Positions 1-4,277 of a DNA stretch of 7,649 nucleotides are shown here, piece by piece. Under the pieces are notes generated by a model. That model did no database searches, was not told where the DNA came from, and was given only the letters and a program-made list of their open reading frames with translations. This DNA comes from Candidatus Pacearchaeota archaeon. GTDB taxonomy: Archaea; Nanobdellota; Nanobdellia; Pacearchaeales; GW2011-AR1. A program made the position numbers and the translations under genes. Numbering within the stretch: the stretch's first letter is position 1; each line of letters starts with the position of its first letter. The DNA lies in NCBI GenBank assembly GCA_026395775.1, contig JAPLYA010000123.1:1-7649 (forward strand). Reading direction: 5' to 3'.

Positions 1-429
1 ATAGAAGAAGCGCTTCTTGTTAGAAATACTCTCCTTCTATTAGAAAAATATAATTATGGTAAAAATATGAAAAAGCGTGAAATAAAATCTTTTTTGGATC
101 ATGCTGTTTATGCTTCATATAATCCTTCAATTATTGAGTGGATAGGAGAGTTAAAAGAAAGAACTATAAAACCGATTGACAATAAGATAACTTTACAATA
201 TTTGAAGAAAGAATTATCAAGAAAAAATCTCAGTTGTTACTTTGTAAATCTTACAAAAAAGGTTTTCCAAAAGATAGGTTTTTATCAATCCAAAACTATC
301 TTACCCGCTCTATGTCAAAGGGATATGAATAATAATTATAAATTTTTGGATAATGAAAGATTTAAAAATGTCCCAAAAAAATTAGGGCATACTATAAGAA
401 TGAATACAAATCCCCATCCTTTTGGATAG
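1..429 (+). CDS. Unidentified protein, C-terminal part (5' end outside the window)
   Basis: I do not recognise the family. The frame that ends at the TAG at 427-429 is open right from base 1, so I annotate a 5'-truncated gene rather than a complete 120-aa protein starting at the ATG at 67. That ATG has no convincing Shine-Dalgarno sequence and no TATA box at the roughly 28-nt spacing seen for other genes here. The residues before it (IEEALLVRNTLLLLEKYNYG) look like ordinary helical protein. The 142 visible residues are basic and soluble in character, with no membrane segment; the end carries a polar HTIRMNTNPHPFG tail. The gene stops 35 nt before the C39-like peptidase gene, which has its own TATA box in the gap, so the two may or may not be functionally linked. 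A short complete protein starting at 67 remains possible. Confidence 0.55.
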   Translation: MEEALLVRNTLLLLEKYNYGKNMKKREIKSFLDHAVYASYNPSIIEWIGELKERTIKPIDNKITLQYLKKELSRKNLSCYFVNLTKKVFQKIGFYQSKTILPALCQRDMNNNYKFLDNERFKNVPKKLGHTIRMNTNPHPFG

Positions 430-431
430 CT

Positions 432-443
432 AAAATTTATAAG
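432..443 (+). promoter_or_regulatory. BRE/TATA box for the C39-like peptidase gene
   Basis: AAAATTTATAAG has an A-rich BRE-like part followed by TTTATA. The TTTA begins 29 nt before the ATG at 465, which would put the transcription start at or next to the start codon. No Shine-Dalgarno sequence precedes the ATG, consistent with a leaderless mRNA. The spacing is seen in the sequence; use as a promoter is inferred from archaeal consensus. Confidence 0.6.
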
Positions 444-464
444 CTGCGACCCCATTGATACAAT

Positions 465-1157
465 ATGAAAATCAAATCAGAAAAAGATCTTAAATTAAAA
501 GAATATATTATCAGAAATTTACCATTATATACCCAATCTGAAGAAGCGACTTGTAGTGCTGCAATATCTTTAATTGTTTTAAATTACTATTTGGGCAATA
601 TATTTCCATTAGATAAAAAAACAGAGATGAGAATATTCAAAAAAATTAGATTCAAAAAATATGATTATGGAAATTTCTGTAAGGTCGCTTGCCTATTTGC
701 TAATTGTGGACTAGACACAAAAATAGTAGTTTGCGGTCCAAATTTAGAACATCCTTTATTTAGGAAGATAGTCTTTAAAGAACTATTGCGGGAATATCAA
801 TTAAGCCTTAAAAGACTATTAAAAGAAAATAAAGTTAGGTTTATTAATAAAAAGTTTGATATTTTTGATATTATGCATGACCTTTCAGAAGGTTATCTCA
901 TTTTAGTAGAGATTAAATATCCTGATGAAGAATTAACACACACCTTACTTCTGAGGGGATTTAGAGGCAGAAAGATCTATTATATAGACCCTCTTATTAA
1001 AAATGGCGGGCGTAATTGTTATTATAAAGAATTAGGAAATTTAATAAATTTGGAAACTCTTAAGAATTATATTGCAGTTAGAAGATTTCCAAAGCGCGAA
1101 CGAAGTAAGCGCGAGGTAAAGAGGTGCCGAATTAGACACAGTAAAGGGGTATTTTAA
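465..1157 (+). CDS. C39-like (papain-fold) cysteine peptidase family protein
   Basis: The 230-aa protein carries the layout of C39-like papain-fold proteins. Near the N-terminus LPLYTQSEEATCSAAISLIV supplies a candidate oxyanion glutamine (Q24) and nucleophile (C30) followed by a helix with NYY. Near residue 159, ELTHTLLLRGF supplies the candidate histidine, and IYYIDP supplies the aspartate (D175). This order Q-C-H-D and the strand-H-strand-DP pattern are typical of peptidase C39 and DUF3335-like proteins, which cleave peptides or act as non-exported processing enzymes. No ABC transporter domain, signal peptide or membrane segment is visible, so it is probably cytoplasmic, and its substrate cannot be deduced. 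The last 25 residues are strongly basic and contain a KRE-KRE repeat encoded by unusually GC-rich DNA. The start is supported by a TATA box 29 nt upstream. Family call is fairly secure; an active peptidase is inferred. Confidence 0.72.
   Translation: MKIKSEKDLKLKEYIIRNLPLYTQSEEATCSAAISLIVLNYYLGNIFPLDKKTEMRIFKKIRFKKYDYGNFCKVACLFANCGLDTKIVVCGPNLEHPLFRKIVFKELLREYQLSLKRLLKENKVRFINKKFDIFDIMHDLSEGYLILVEIKYPDEELTHTLLLRGFRGRKIYYIDPLIKNGGRNCYYKELGNLINLETLKNYIAVRRFPKRERSKREVKRCRIRHSKGVF
1092..1114 (+). repeat. GC-rich direct repeat in the peptidase C-terminal tail
   Basis: AAGCGCGA occurs at 1092-1099 and again at 1107-1114, exactly 15 nt apart and in frame, giving the KRERS-KREV tail. The composition is much richer in GC than anything around it. 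GTAAGCG at 1105-1111 is also complementary to CGCTTAC at 1171-1177, beyond the stop codon. It may be a short inserted repeat, but it is small enough to be chance. Confidence 0.4.
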
Positions 1158-1240
1158 TTTCACAATTGCTCGCTTACAAGTCAAGTATGCTGAAATAGTT
1201 TAATATTTAACAATAAATAATAAAAGAGGTAAAAGAAAAA

Positions 1241-1310
1241 TTTATGATAGAACAGGTAGTGGGGCTCATTGGTTAGAAAAACAATTAACCAAGCCGATGA
1301 AACCCGAGTC
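1241..1310 (+). other. Intergenic hairpin upstream of the pilin-like cluster
   Basis: The 186-nt gap between the peptidase gene and the pilin-like cluster holds a 7-bp inverted repeat, TTGGTTA (1269-1275) and TAACCAA (1286-1292), which can be extended by GGC (1263-1265) with GCC (1293-1295) across a 3-nt bulge. A TTTATGAT element at 1241-1248 lies about 20-27 nt before it, so a short transcript starting near 1265 is conceivable. A 10-codon ORF (1244-1276, MIEQVVGLIG) is also present. I cannot decide between a leader structure, a small RNA, an operator or chance. There is no T-tract after the stem. Confidence 0.35.
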
Positions 1311-1322
1311 AAGTTTACAAAA
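1311..1322 (+). promoter_or_regulatory. TATA-like promoter of the first pilin-like gene
   Basis: AAGTTTACAAAA lies 33 nt before the ATG at 1344. The identical 12-mer sits exactly 33 nt before the ATG at 2403. The TTTACA core at about -28 relative to the start codon fits an archaeal TATA element driving a leaderless transcript. No Shine-Dalgarno sequence precedes the ATG (the bases before it read TTACCAAAC). Confidence 0.62.
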
Positions 1323-1343
1323 CGGAGTTAGTTATTACCAAAC

Positions 1344-2264
1344 ATGAAAAATAAAAAAGCTATAGAGTTTAATTTTGCCTGGCTGTTTGCAATAATAGCA
1401 GGAGCAGTCATATTGTTTCTTGCTATATATTTTTCTTCAAGCCTAATTAAAACATCTAATTATAAAGTAGATACTGTAACTGCAAAACAGCTTGGAATAA
1501 TCTTCGAGCCAATGGAAACAGGGTTGGCAAGTGCTAAAAAAATCTCGACAATCAGCTTGAAAGAAGAAACTAGAATTTACAATGACTGCTATGATTCAGG
1601 AGCTTTCGGACAGCAGAGAATAAGCTTATCAAGTAAAAGCCTTGGAAAATGGAGCAAAAAATCAGCTGACATTCCAATAACAAACAAATATATTTTTTCT
1701 GATAATATTGAACAGAGCAAAGATTTTTATTCATTCTCTAAACCCCTTAATCTCCCATGGAAGGTTTCTGAATTAATATTCCTGACAAGCAGTAGCTATT
1801 GTTTTACTGATGCTCCTGAATATGTTCAAGATGAGATAAAAAGTTTAAGTTTAGAAAATATAAAACTTGAGAACTGCTCTAAGGAAAATAAGAAAGTTTG
1901 CTTTTCAGGAGGATTAAATTGTGATATTAAGGTTAATGAGCTTGGCAATGAGGAAGATAGCCATGGAACTGTTGTTAAAGACAATAACATATCAACCTAC
2001 TCTGGAAGCTTGATGTATGCTGCTATTTTTTCATCTCCTGAAATCTATGAGTGCAATATTAAAAGACTGGCTAAGAGATTACTACAGCAAGCTTTGATTT
2101 ATGAGGATGAATCTCGGTTTTTATCTGGAACATGCGGGACCGCTAATGCAATTGGTTTAATTAGTGTTGCTAGAATCCAAGACTCGGGGAGTTTAATTGC
2201 TCTAAAAGAAATCGCGAAAGATGTTAATAAACAAAATGAGGCTGCAGAATGCAAGTTGTGGTAA
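1344..2264 (+). CDS. Pilin-like membrane-anchored extracellular protein (unknown function)
   Basis: The 306-aa product has a short basic N-terminus (MKNKK), an acidic residue at E8 and one hydrophobic segment at about residues 11-30, followed by a long polar domain. This is the layout of type IV pilin-like and related anchored proteins, although the canonical archaeal class III prepilin site with glutamate at +5 is not clearly met, so processing is uncertain. The ectodomain contains eight cysteines (C82, C153, C178, C186, C193, C237, C264, C303), an even number that would allow four disulfides outside the cell. Some hydrophilic stretches (residues 160-215) look like exposed loops. It is the first gene of a cluster with two other small N-terminally anchored, cysteine-bearing proteins. 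From memory, similar gene sets occur in Woesearchaeota-type genomes as hypothetical proteins. Its role, perhaps a surface filament or complex, is inference. Confidence 0.72.
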   Translation: MKNKKAIEFNFAWLFAIIAGAVILFLAIYFSSSLIKTSNYKVDTVTAKQLGIIFEPMETGLASAKKISTISLKEETRIYNDCYDSGAFGQQRISLSSKSLGKWSKKSADIPITNKYIFSDNIEQSKDFYSFSKPLNLPWKVSELIFLTSSSYCFTDAPEYVQDEIKSLSLENIKLENCSKENKKVCFSGGLNCDIKVNELGNEEDSHGTVVKDNNISTYSGSLMYAAIFSSPEIYECNIKRLAKRLLQQALIYEDESRFLSGTCGTANAIGLISVARIQDSGSLIALKEIAKDVNKQNEAAECKLW

Positions 2265-2320
2265 AATGATCCTATCGAATAAAAAAACAGAATTAAAAGA
2301 AGAATTTATTCGCCGCAGGG

Positions 2321-2337
2321 GCAATTGTTTCAATTGC
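2321..2337. repeat. Perfect 7-bp inverted repeat, 3-nt loop
   Basis: GCAATTG and CAATTGC flank TTT. It lies inside the broken mini-gene and about 33 nt before the promoter element of the next gene. It could be an RNA hairpin or a dyad site for a DNA-binding protein. Confidence 0.45.
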
Positions 2338-2369
2338 TGGACAATTAACACAAATGCCCTCATAATTAA

Positions 2370-2381
2370 AAGTTTACAAAA
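2370..2381 (+). promoter_or_regulatory. TATA-like promoter of the second pilin-like gene
   Basis: AAGTTTACAAAA, identical to the 12-mer at 1311-1322, lies 33 nt before the ATG at 2403, predicting a leaderless mRNA. No Shine-Dalgarno sequence is present (ATTTAACAAAAAATG). It suggests that 2403-3373 is transcribed from its own start in addition to any readthrough from upstream. Confidence 0.6.
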
Positions 2382-2402
2382 ATGTCTTTAATTTAACAAA
2401 AA

Positions 2403-2900
2403 ATGAAACAAATTAAGAAATCCCAGTTTAAAATACAGCAGATGACATTTATGCTAGTTGCTGTAACTGTGTTTTTTGTTCTAGTTGGCTTGTTCTGGCT
2501 TTCTTTTCAGTATTCTGGATTAAAAAAACAAGCTAATCAACTGACAGAGTCTAGAGCTAGTGCTATTGTTGAGTTTCTATCTAGCCAGTCTGAGTTTTCC
2601 TGTGGAGAAGATTATTGTATTGACACAGATAAGCTGATTGTTTTAGCTAATAGAAGTGTTTATAGGGAATTTTGGCCTATTTCTTATATTAAAATTAGGG
2701 CATTAGAAGGCAATGAGACTGTCTGCAATAAGGCAAACTACCCTGCCTGCAATGTGTACAATATTTATACTAATCCCGAGATAGAAAGCAAGAGTAGCAT
2801 AGGAAGCTTTGTTGCTCTATGTAGGCATGAAAAGCTGGAAGATTATCCAATACAAATATGCAAACTAGGCAGGATAACAATAGGTTATGAGGTAAAATGA
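2403..2900 (+). CDS. Small N-terminally anchored pilin-like protein (unknown function)
   Basis: This 165-aa protein starts with a basic stretch (MKQIKKSQFKIQQ) and has a strongly hydrophobic segment at about residues 14-35, then a linker (SGLKKQANQLTESRA) and an extracellular domain. The ectodomain has six cysteines (C67, C72, C108, C116, C140, C153), the first two in SCGEDYCIDTDKL. It has one N-glycosylation sequon at N104 (NET) and another at N83 (NRS). The family is not one I can name. Its topology and neighbours place it with the anchored proteins at 1344 and 2897, probably as parts of one surface structure. A TATA-like element lies 33 nt upstream of the ATG, and its last codons overlap the next gene by 4 nt (ATGA), implying translational coupling. 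Confidence 0.72.
   Translation: MKQIKKSQFKIQQMTFMLVAVTVFFVLVGLFWLSFQYSGLKKQANQLTESRASAIVEFLSSQSEFSCGEDYCIDTDKLIVLANRSVYREFWPISYIKIRALEGNETVCNKANYPACNVYNIYTNPEIESKSSIGSFVALCRHEKLEDYPIQICKLGRITIGYEVK
2889..2893 (+). promoter_or_regulatory. Shine-Dalgarno-like GAGGT for the gene at 2897
   Basis: GAGGT sits 3 nt before the ATG, inside the end of the upstream gene. The spacing is short, but an SD at an operon-internal start contrasts with the SD-less, TATA-proximal starts of operon-leading genes here. Confidence 0.45.
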
Positions 2901-3373
2901 TAGGAAAAATTAGGAAATCACAGGAAGAAATGGTGGGATTTGTCTTAATAATCGTGATTGTGGCTATAATTGGAGTTATATTTCTAGCGCTGTCTATTAA
3001 GAAACCGTCTAGTCAATTATCCAGCTCTGAATTAAACAGCTTTCTATATTCTAGCTTAAAATATACTAGTTCTTGCTATAATATAGAACCTTTAAGCTTT
3101 AGAGAACTAGTTACAGCTTGCCAGGAGAATAAGCAGTGTGATGATGAAACACGAGCTTGTGATACATTGAATAGAACAGCCACAGAGCTAATTGAAGGTG
3201 CTTTTGTTATCACTCAAGATTCGAAGTATAAAGGTTATAGCTTAAGGATAAGCAAGAACAATGAAACCCTACTTAACCTAAAGAAGGAAGCAAAAGGTAA
3301 TATTGTTGCAGGAGAGGTTCCCATATATGGTCTGGGTGGAAATAGCTATATTAGGTTGGAGCTATACTACTAA
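2897..3373 (+). CDS. Small N-terminally anchored pilin-like protein (unknown function)
   Basis: The 158-aa product has the N-terminus MIGKIRKSQEEMVGF followed by an uninterrupted hydrophobic segment (about residues 13-34), which resembles the basic-then-glutamate-then-hydrophobic start of type IV pilin-like proteins, though cleavage after the KS/SQ region is not certain. The ectodomain has four cysteines (C60, C75, C81, C88), three of them clustered in TACQENKQCDDETRAC, and two sequons (NRT at N92, NET at N122). The start overlaps the stop of the preceding gene in ATGA, so the two are almost certainly co-expressed. It is the last gene of the cluster. Assembly by an archaeal pilus-type machine is an inference; no ATPase, platform protein or prepilin peptidase lies in the window. 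Confidence 0.73.
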   Translation: MIGKIRKSQEEMVGFVLIIVIVAIIGVIFLALSIKKPSSQLSSSELNSFLYSSLKYTSSCYNIEPLSFRELVTACQENKQCDDETRACDTLNRTATELIEGAFVITQDSKYKGYSLRISKNNETLLNLKKEAKGNIVAGEVPIYGLGGNSYIRLELYY

Positions 3374-3443
3374 ACTGGGAGGTAAAGACCAGACTCTGTT
3401 TTATTGGTAAAATAGAAACTAATTTTGTATAAAGGGTAATTGT

Positions 3444-3470
3444 GTTTGGCTTGGTAATTCAGTTCCAAAC
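3444..3470. repeat. Intergenic inverted repeat after the pilin-like cluster
   Basis: GTTTGG (3444-3449) and CCAAAC (3465-3470) can form a 6-bp stem with a 15-nt loop in the 165-nt gap between convergent genes. Closer to the stop codon, CTGG (3375-3378) and CCAG (3389-3392) form a weaker stem followed by CTCTGTTTTATT, a possible transcription end for the cluster. Neither is a strong terminator. Confidence 0.3.
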
Positions 3471-3518
3471 TAAAGGAAACCCCCTATTTAACTACAAAAC
3501 AGGTTAGTATTTACCTCT

Positions 3519-3538
3519 GAAAATAAGCTTCTAGAAGC
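3519..3538 (-). terminator. Palindrome plus T-rich stretch after the regulator gene
   Basis: GCTTCTAGAAGC (3527-3538) is a perfect 12-bp palindrome directly after the minus-strand stop codon (3539-3541). On the minus strand it is followed by TTATTTTCAG. A 4-bp stem with a CTAG loop plus T-rich tail is a plausible weak terminator. GAAGCCTAT occurs twice nearby (3535-3543 and 3546-3554), so alternative stems are possible. Confidence 0.45.
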
Positions 3539-3901
3539 CTATTGGAAGCCTATGTTAACTTGCAAGTTGTCTATTGCCAGGACTGGTTTGAGTCTTTTTC
3601 TCTTGCCTTTTGACTCTGGCTGGAGCTCTATAAATCCAAACTTTTGAAGTAATTTGATATCCTGGAAAACTGCTTTGAAGTCTCTGGCAAGAAATTTGGC
3701 AAGCTGATAGATAGAATTGGGATTTTTATTCTTAATTGTATGCAAGATTTTCGCTTTTTCCTTGCTTAACAACTGTCTTAAATCCTGGAAGCCTGAAAAA
3801 TCATAGTCGCTTCTGTCTCCTCGCAATCTCTTGAATATAGAAGCGAATGTGCTGGATGTAATATAAAGATGCACTATTCTCGTTCTTGATTTCTGTGCCA
3901 T
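3539..3901 (-). CDS. Winged-helix DNA-binding regulator, HVO_A0114-like
   Basis: The 120-aa protein has a polar N-terminus and a winged helix-turn-helix from about residue 43: LSKEKAKILHTIKNKNP (first helix), SIYQLAKFLARD (second helix), FKAVFQDIKLLQKFGFIEL (recognition helix into the wing), then a basic wing with SKGKRKRLKPV and a final strand (NLQVNIGF). This order and wording match the archaeal HVO_A0114-type predicted DNA-binding proteins as I remember them. It has no ligand-binding or dimerisation domain beyond the N-terminal helix, so it probably acts as a small transcription factor. It is divergent from the S-layer gene and shares a 376-nt intergenic region containing a large AT-rich near-palindrome, making self-regulation or S-layer control a reasonable guess. 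The ATG lacks a Shine-Dalgarno sequence; a TATA-like AAATTTAT lies about 22 nt upstream. Confidence 0.8.
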   Translation of the reverse strand: MAQKSRTRIVHLYITSSTFASIFKRLRGDRSDYDFSGFQDLRQLLSKEKAKILHTIKNKNPNSIYQLAKFLARDFKAVFQDIKLLQKFGFIELQPESKGKRKRLKPVLAIDNLQVNIGFQ

Positions 3902-3920
3902 TTTGATTTTTTTATAGACG

Positions 3921-3928
3921 ATAAATTT
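3921..3928 (-). promoter_or_regulatory. Possible TATA box of the regulator gene
   Basis: On the minus strand AAATTTAT is centred about 23 nt before the ATG at 3901, near the short end of archaeal TATA-to-start distances. CTATAAC at 3931-3937 is an alternative giving a leader of only a few bases. Both predict a nearly leaderless mRNA. Confidence 0.4.
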
Positions 3929-3945
3929 AGTTATAGGTTATATTA

Positions 3946-3989
3946 TTAAACATATGTCTACTATATATACTTTATAGTTATATGTTTAA
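3946..3989. repeat. 44-bp AT-rich near-palindrome, candidate operator
   Basis: TTAAACATAT (3946-3955) and ATATGTTTAA (3980-3989) are perfect 10-bp inverted repeats. Inside them ACTATA (3960-3965) and TATAGT (3973-3978) form a second dyad around a 7-nt centre. The arms are offset by GTCT on the left and one T on the right. It lies 45 bp from the regulator start and about 60 bp before the first S-layer promoter, a fitting place for a dimeric winged-helix protein to bind. Confidence 0.5.
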
Positions 3990-4048
3990 CTTTTTAATAT
4001 ATGTATATAAAGTACATACTAGTATTTAAACTTTTCTTTTTGGAAACC

Positions 4049-4071
4049 TTGAAAATAGAAAGCTTTATAAA
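4049..4071 (+). promoter_or_regulatory. S-layer gene promoter, distal copy
   Basis: The element reads TTGAAAATAGAAAGC followed by TTTATAAA: a purine-rich BRE (GAAAG) and a near-ideal archaeal TATA box at 4064-4071. A start about 25-27 nt downstream would fall near 4093-4095, giving a leader of roughly 183 nt. It matches the copy at 4112-4134 in 22 of 23 positions. Confidence 0.7.
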
Positions 4072-4111
4072 CAAAATTCAAAGAAAAGGGCTAGTTATTC
4101 GGTATTCTTCA

Positions 4112-4134
4112 TTGAAAATAGAAAGCTTTTTAAA
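4112..4134 (+). promoter_or_regulatory. S-layer gene promoter, proximal copy
   Basis: The same TTGAAAATAGAAAGC block is followed here by TTTTTAAA (4127-4134), one base different from the distal copy and offset by exactly 63 bp. The predicted start is near 4157, giving a leader of about 120 nt. The TATA box is slightly weaker than the distal one. Confidence 0.68.
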
Positions 4135-4156
4135 GCAATTTTTTCTTATAGTCCTG

Positions 4157-4277
4157 CGATAAAACGCAAGCTAGTTAGTAAGTTCTGAAATAGAGATGAC
4201 CTAGCTAATCCAAACTTGAGGCGATTCTTATGCCGAGAGCGGGGATTAATAATACGTATTGAAAGGAGGTTTAAAAA
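4157..4277 (+). other. 5' leader of the S-layer mRNA with possible hairpins
   Basis: Between the proximal promoter and the ATG lies an unusually long leader for this window. TAATCC (4206-4211) can pair with GGATTA (4243-4248), enclosing a small GGC/GCC stem (4220-4222 with 4232-4234), and AATACGTATT (4251-4260) is a 10-bp palindrome just before the Shine-Dalgarno site. These could stabilise the mRNA or tune initiation. No known riboswitch is recognisable. The boundaries are inferred from promoter spacing. Confidence 0.4.
4262..4270 (+). promoter_or_regulatory. Strong Shine-Dalgarno sequence of the S-layer gene
   Basis: AAAGGAGGT is a near-perfect anti-SD match with a 7-nt A/T spacer before the ATG at 4278. 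It fixes the start and stands out because most other starts here lack an SD. Confidence 0.88.

Larger units (their letters stand above)
2266..2391 (+). pseudogene. Short ORF, probable frameshifted remnant of a small pilin-like gene
   Basis: An ATG at 2266 follows the upstream stop codon (2262-2264) by one base, within GGTAAAATGAT, an 11-mer repeated at 2891-2901 where the gene at 2897 starts by overlap. The frame encodes 41 aa (MILSNKKTELKEEFI, then an uncharacteristic RRRGNCFNCW stretch) and stops at 2389-2391. From about 2297 the +1 frame instead reads KKNLFAAGAIVSIAGQLTQMPS before a TAA at 2363-2365, a hydrophobic, membrane-like stretch. Joining the basic start to this stretch by one shift near 2303-2311 gives a protein of about 34 aa with a pilin-like N-terminus. 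I see either a decayed gene, a sequencing error, or less likely programmed frameshifting. It could also be a genuine 41-aa protein. Confidence 0.45.
3902..4277. other. Divergent intergenic region between the regulator and S-layer genes
   Basis: This 376-nt stretch contains no ORF worth calling. From left to right it holds the regulator promoter (around 3921-3937), an AT-rich 44-bp near-palindrome (3946-3989), a smaller TATGTA/TACATA dyad (4000-4005 and 4013-4018), a further TTTAAA (4025-4030), two nearly identical S-layer promoters (4049-4071 and 4112-4134), and a leader of about 120-180 nt ending in a strong Shine-Dalgarno sequence. The concentration of signals suggests tightly controlled and strong expression of the S-layer gene. 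Confidence 0.7.

Noticed and set aside
5..18. Perfect 14-bp palindrome AAGAAGCGCTTCTT
   Set aside because: It lies within the open frame of the truncated first gene and no promoter or terminator context surrounds it; likely chance.
67..429. Complete 120-aa protein starting at the ATG at 67
   Set aside because: The frame is open to the window edge and the ATG lacks TATA spacing or SD, so a truncated longer gene is more likely.
1261..1300. Hairpin considered as a k-turn or a tRNA-like fragment
   Set aside because: The 3-nt bulge is not followed by the tandem G-A pairs of a k-turn, and no T-arm, anticodon arm or CCA end can be formed.
4021..4035. TTTAAA at 4025-4030 as a third S-layer promoter
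   Set aside because: It lacks the purine-rich BRE and the flanking block shared by the two clear promoters; AT-rich DNA makes such words common.
4183..4198. CTGA and GATGA words resembling D' and C' boxes of a C/D sRNA
   Set aside because: No matching outer C and D boxes at proper spacing, and the stretch lies in the S-layer leader.
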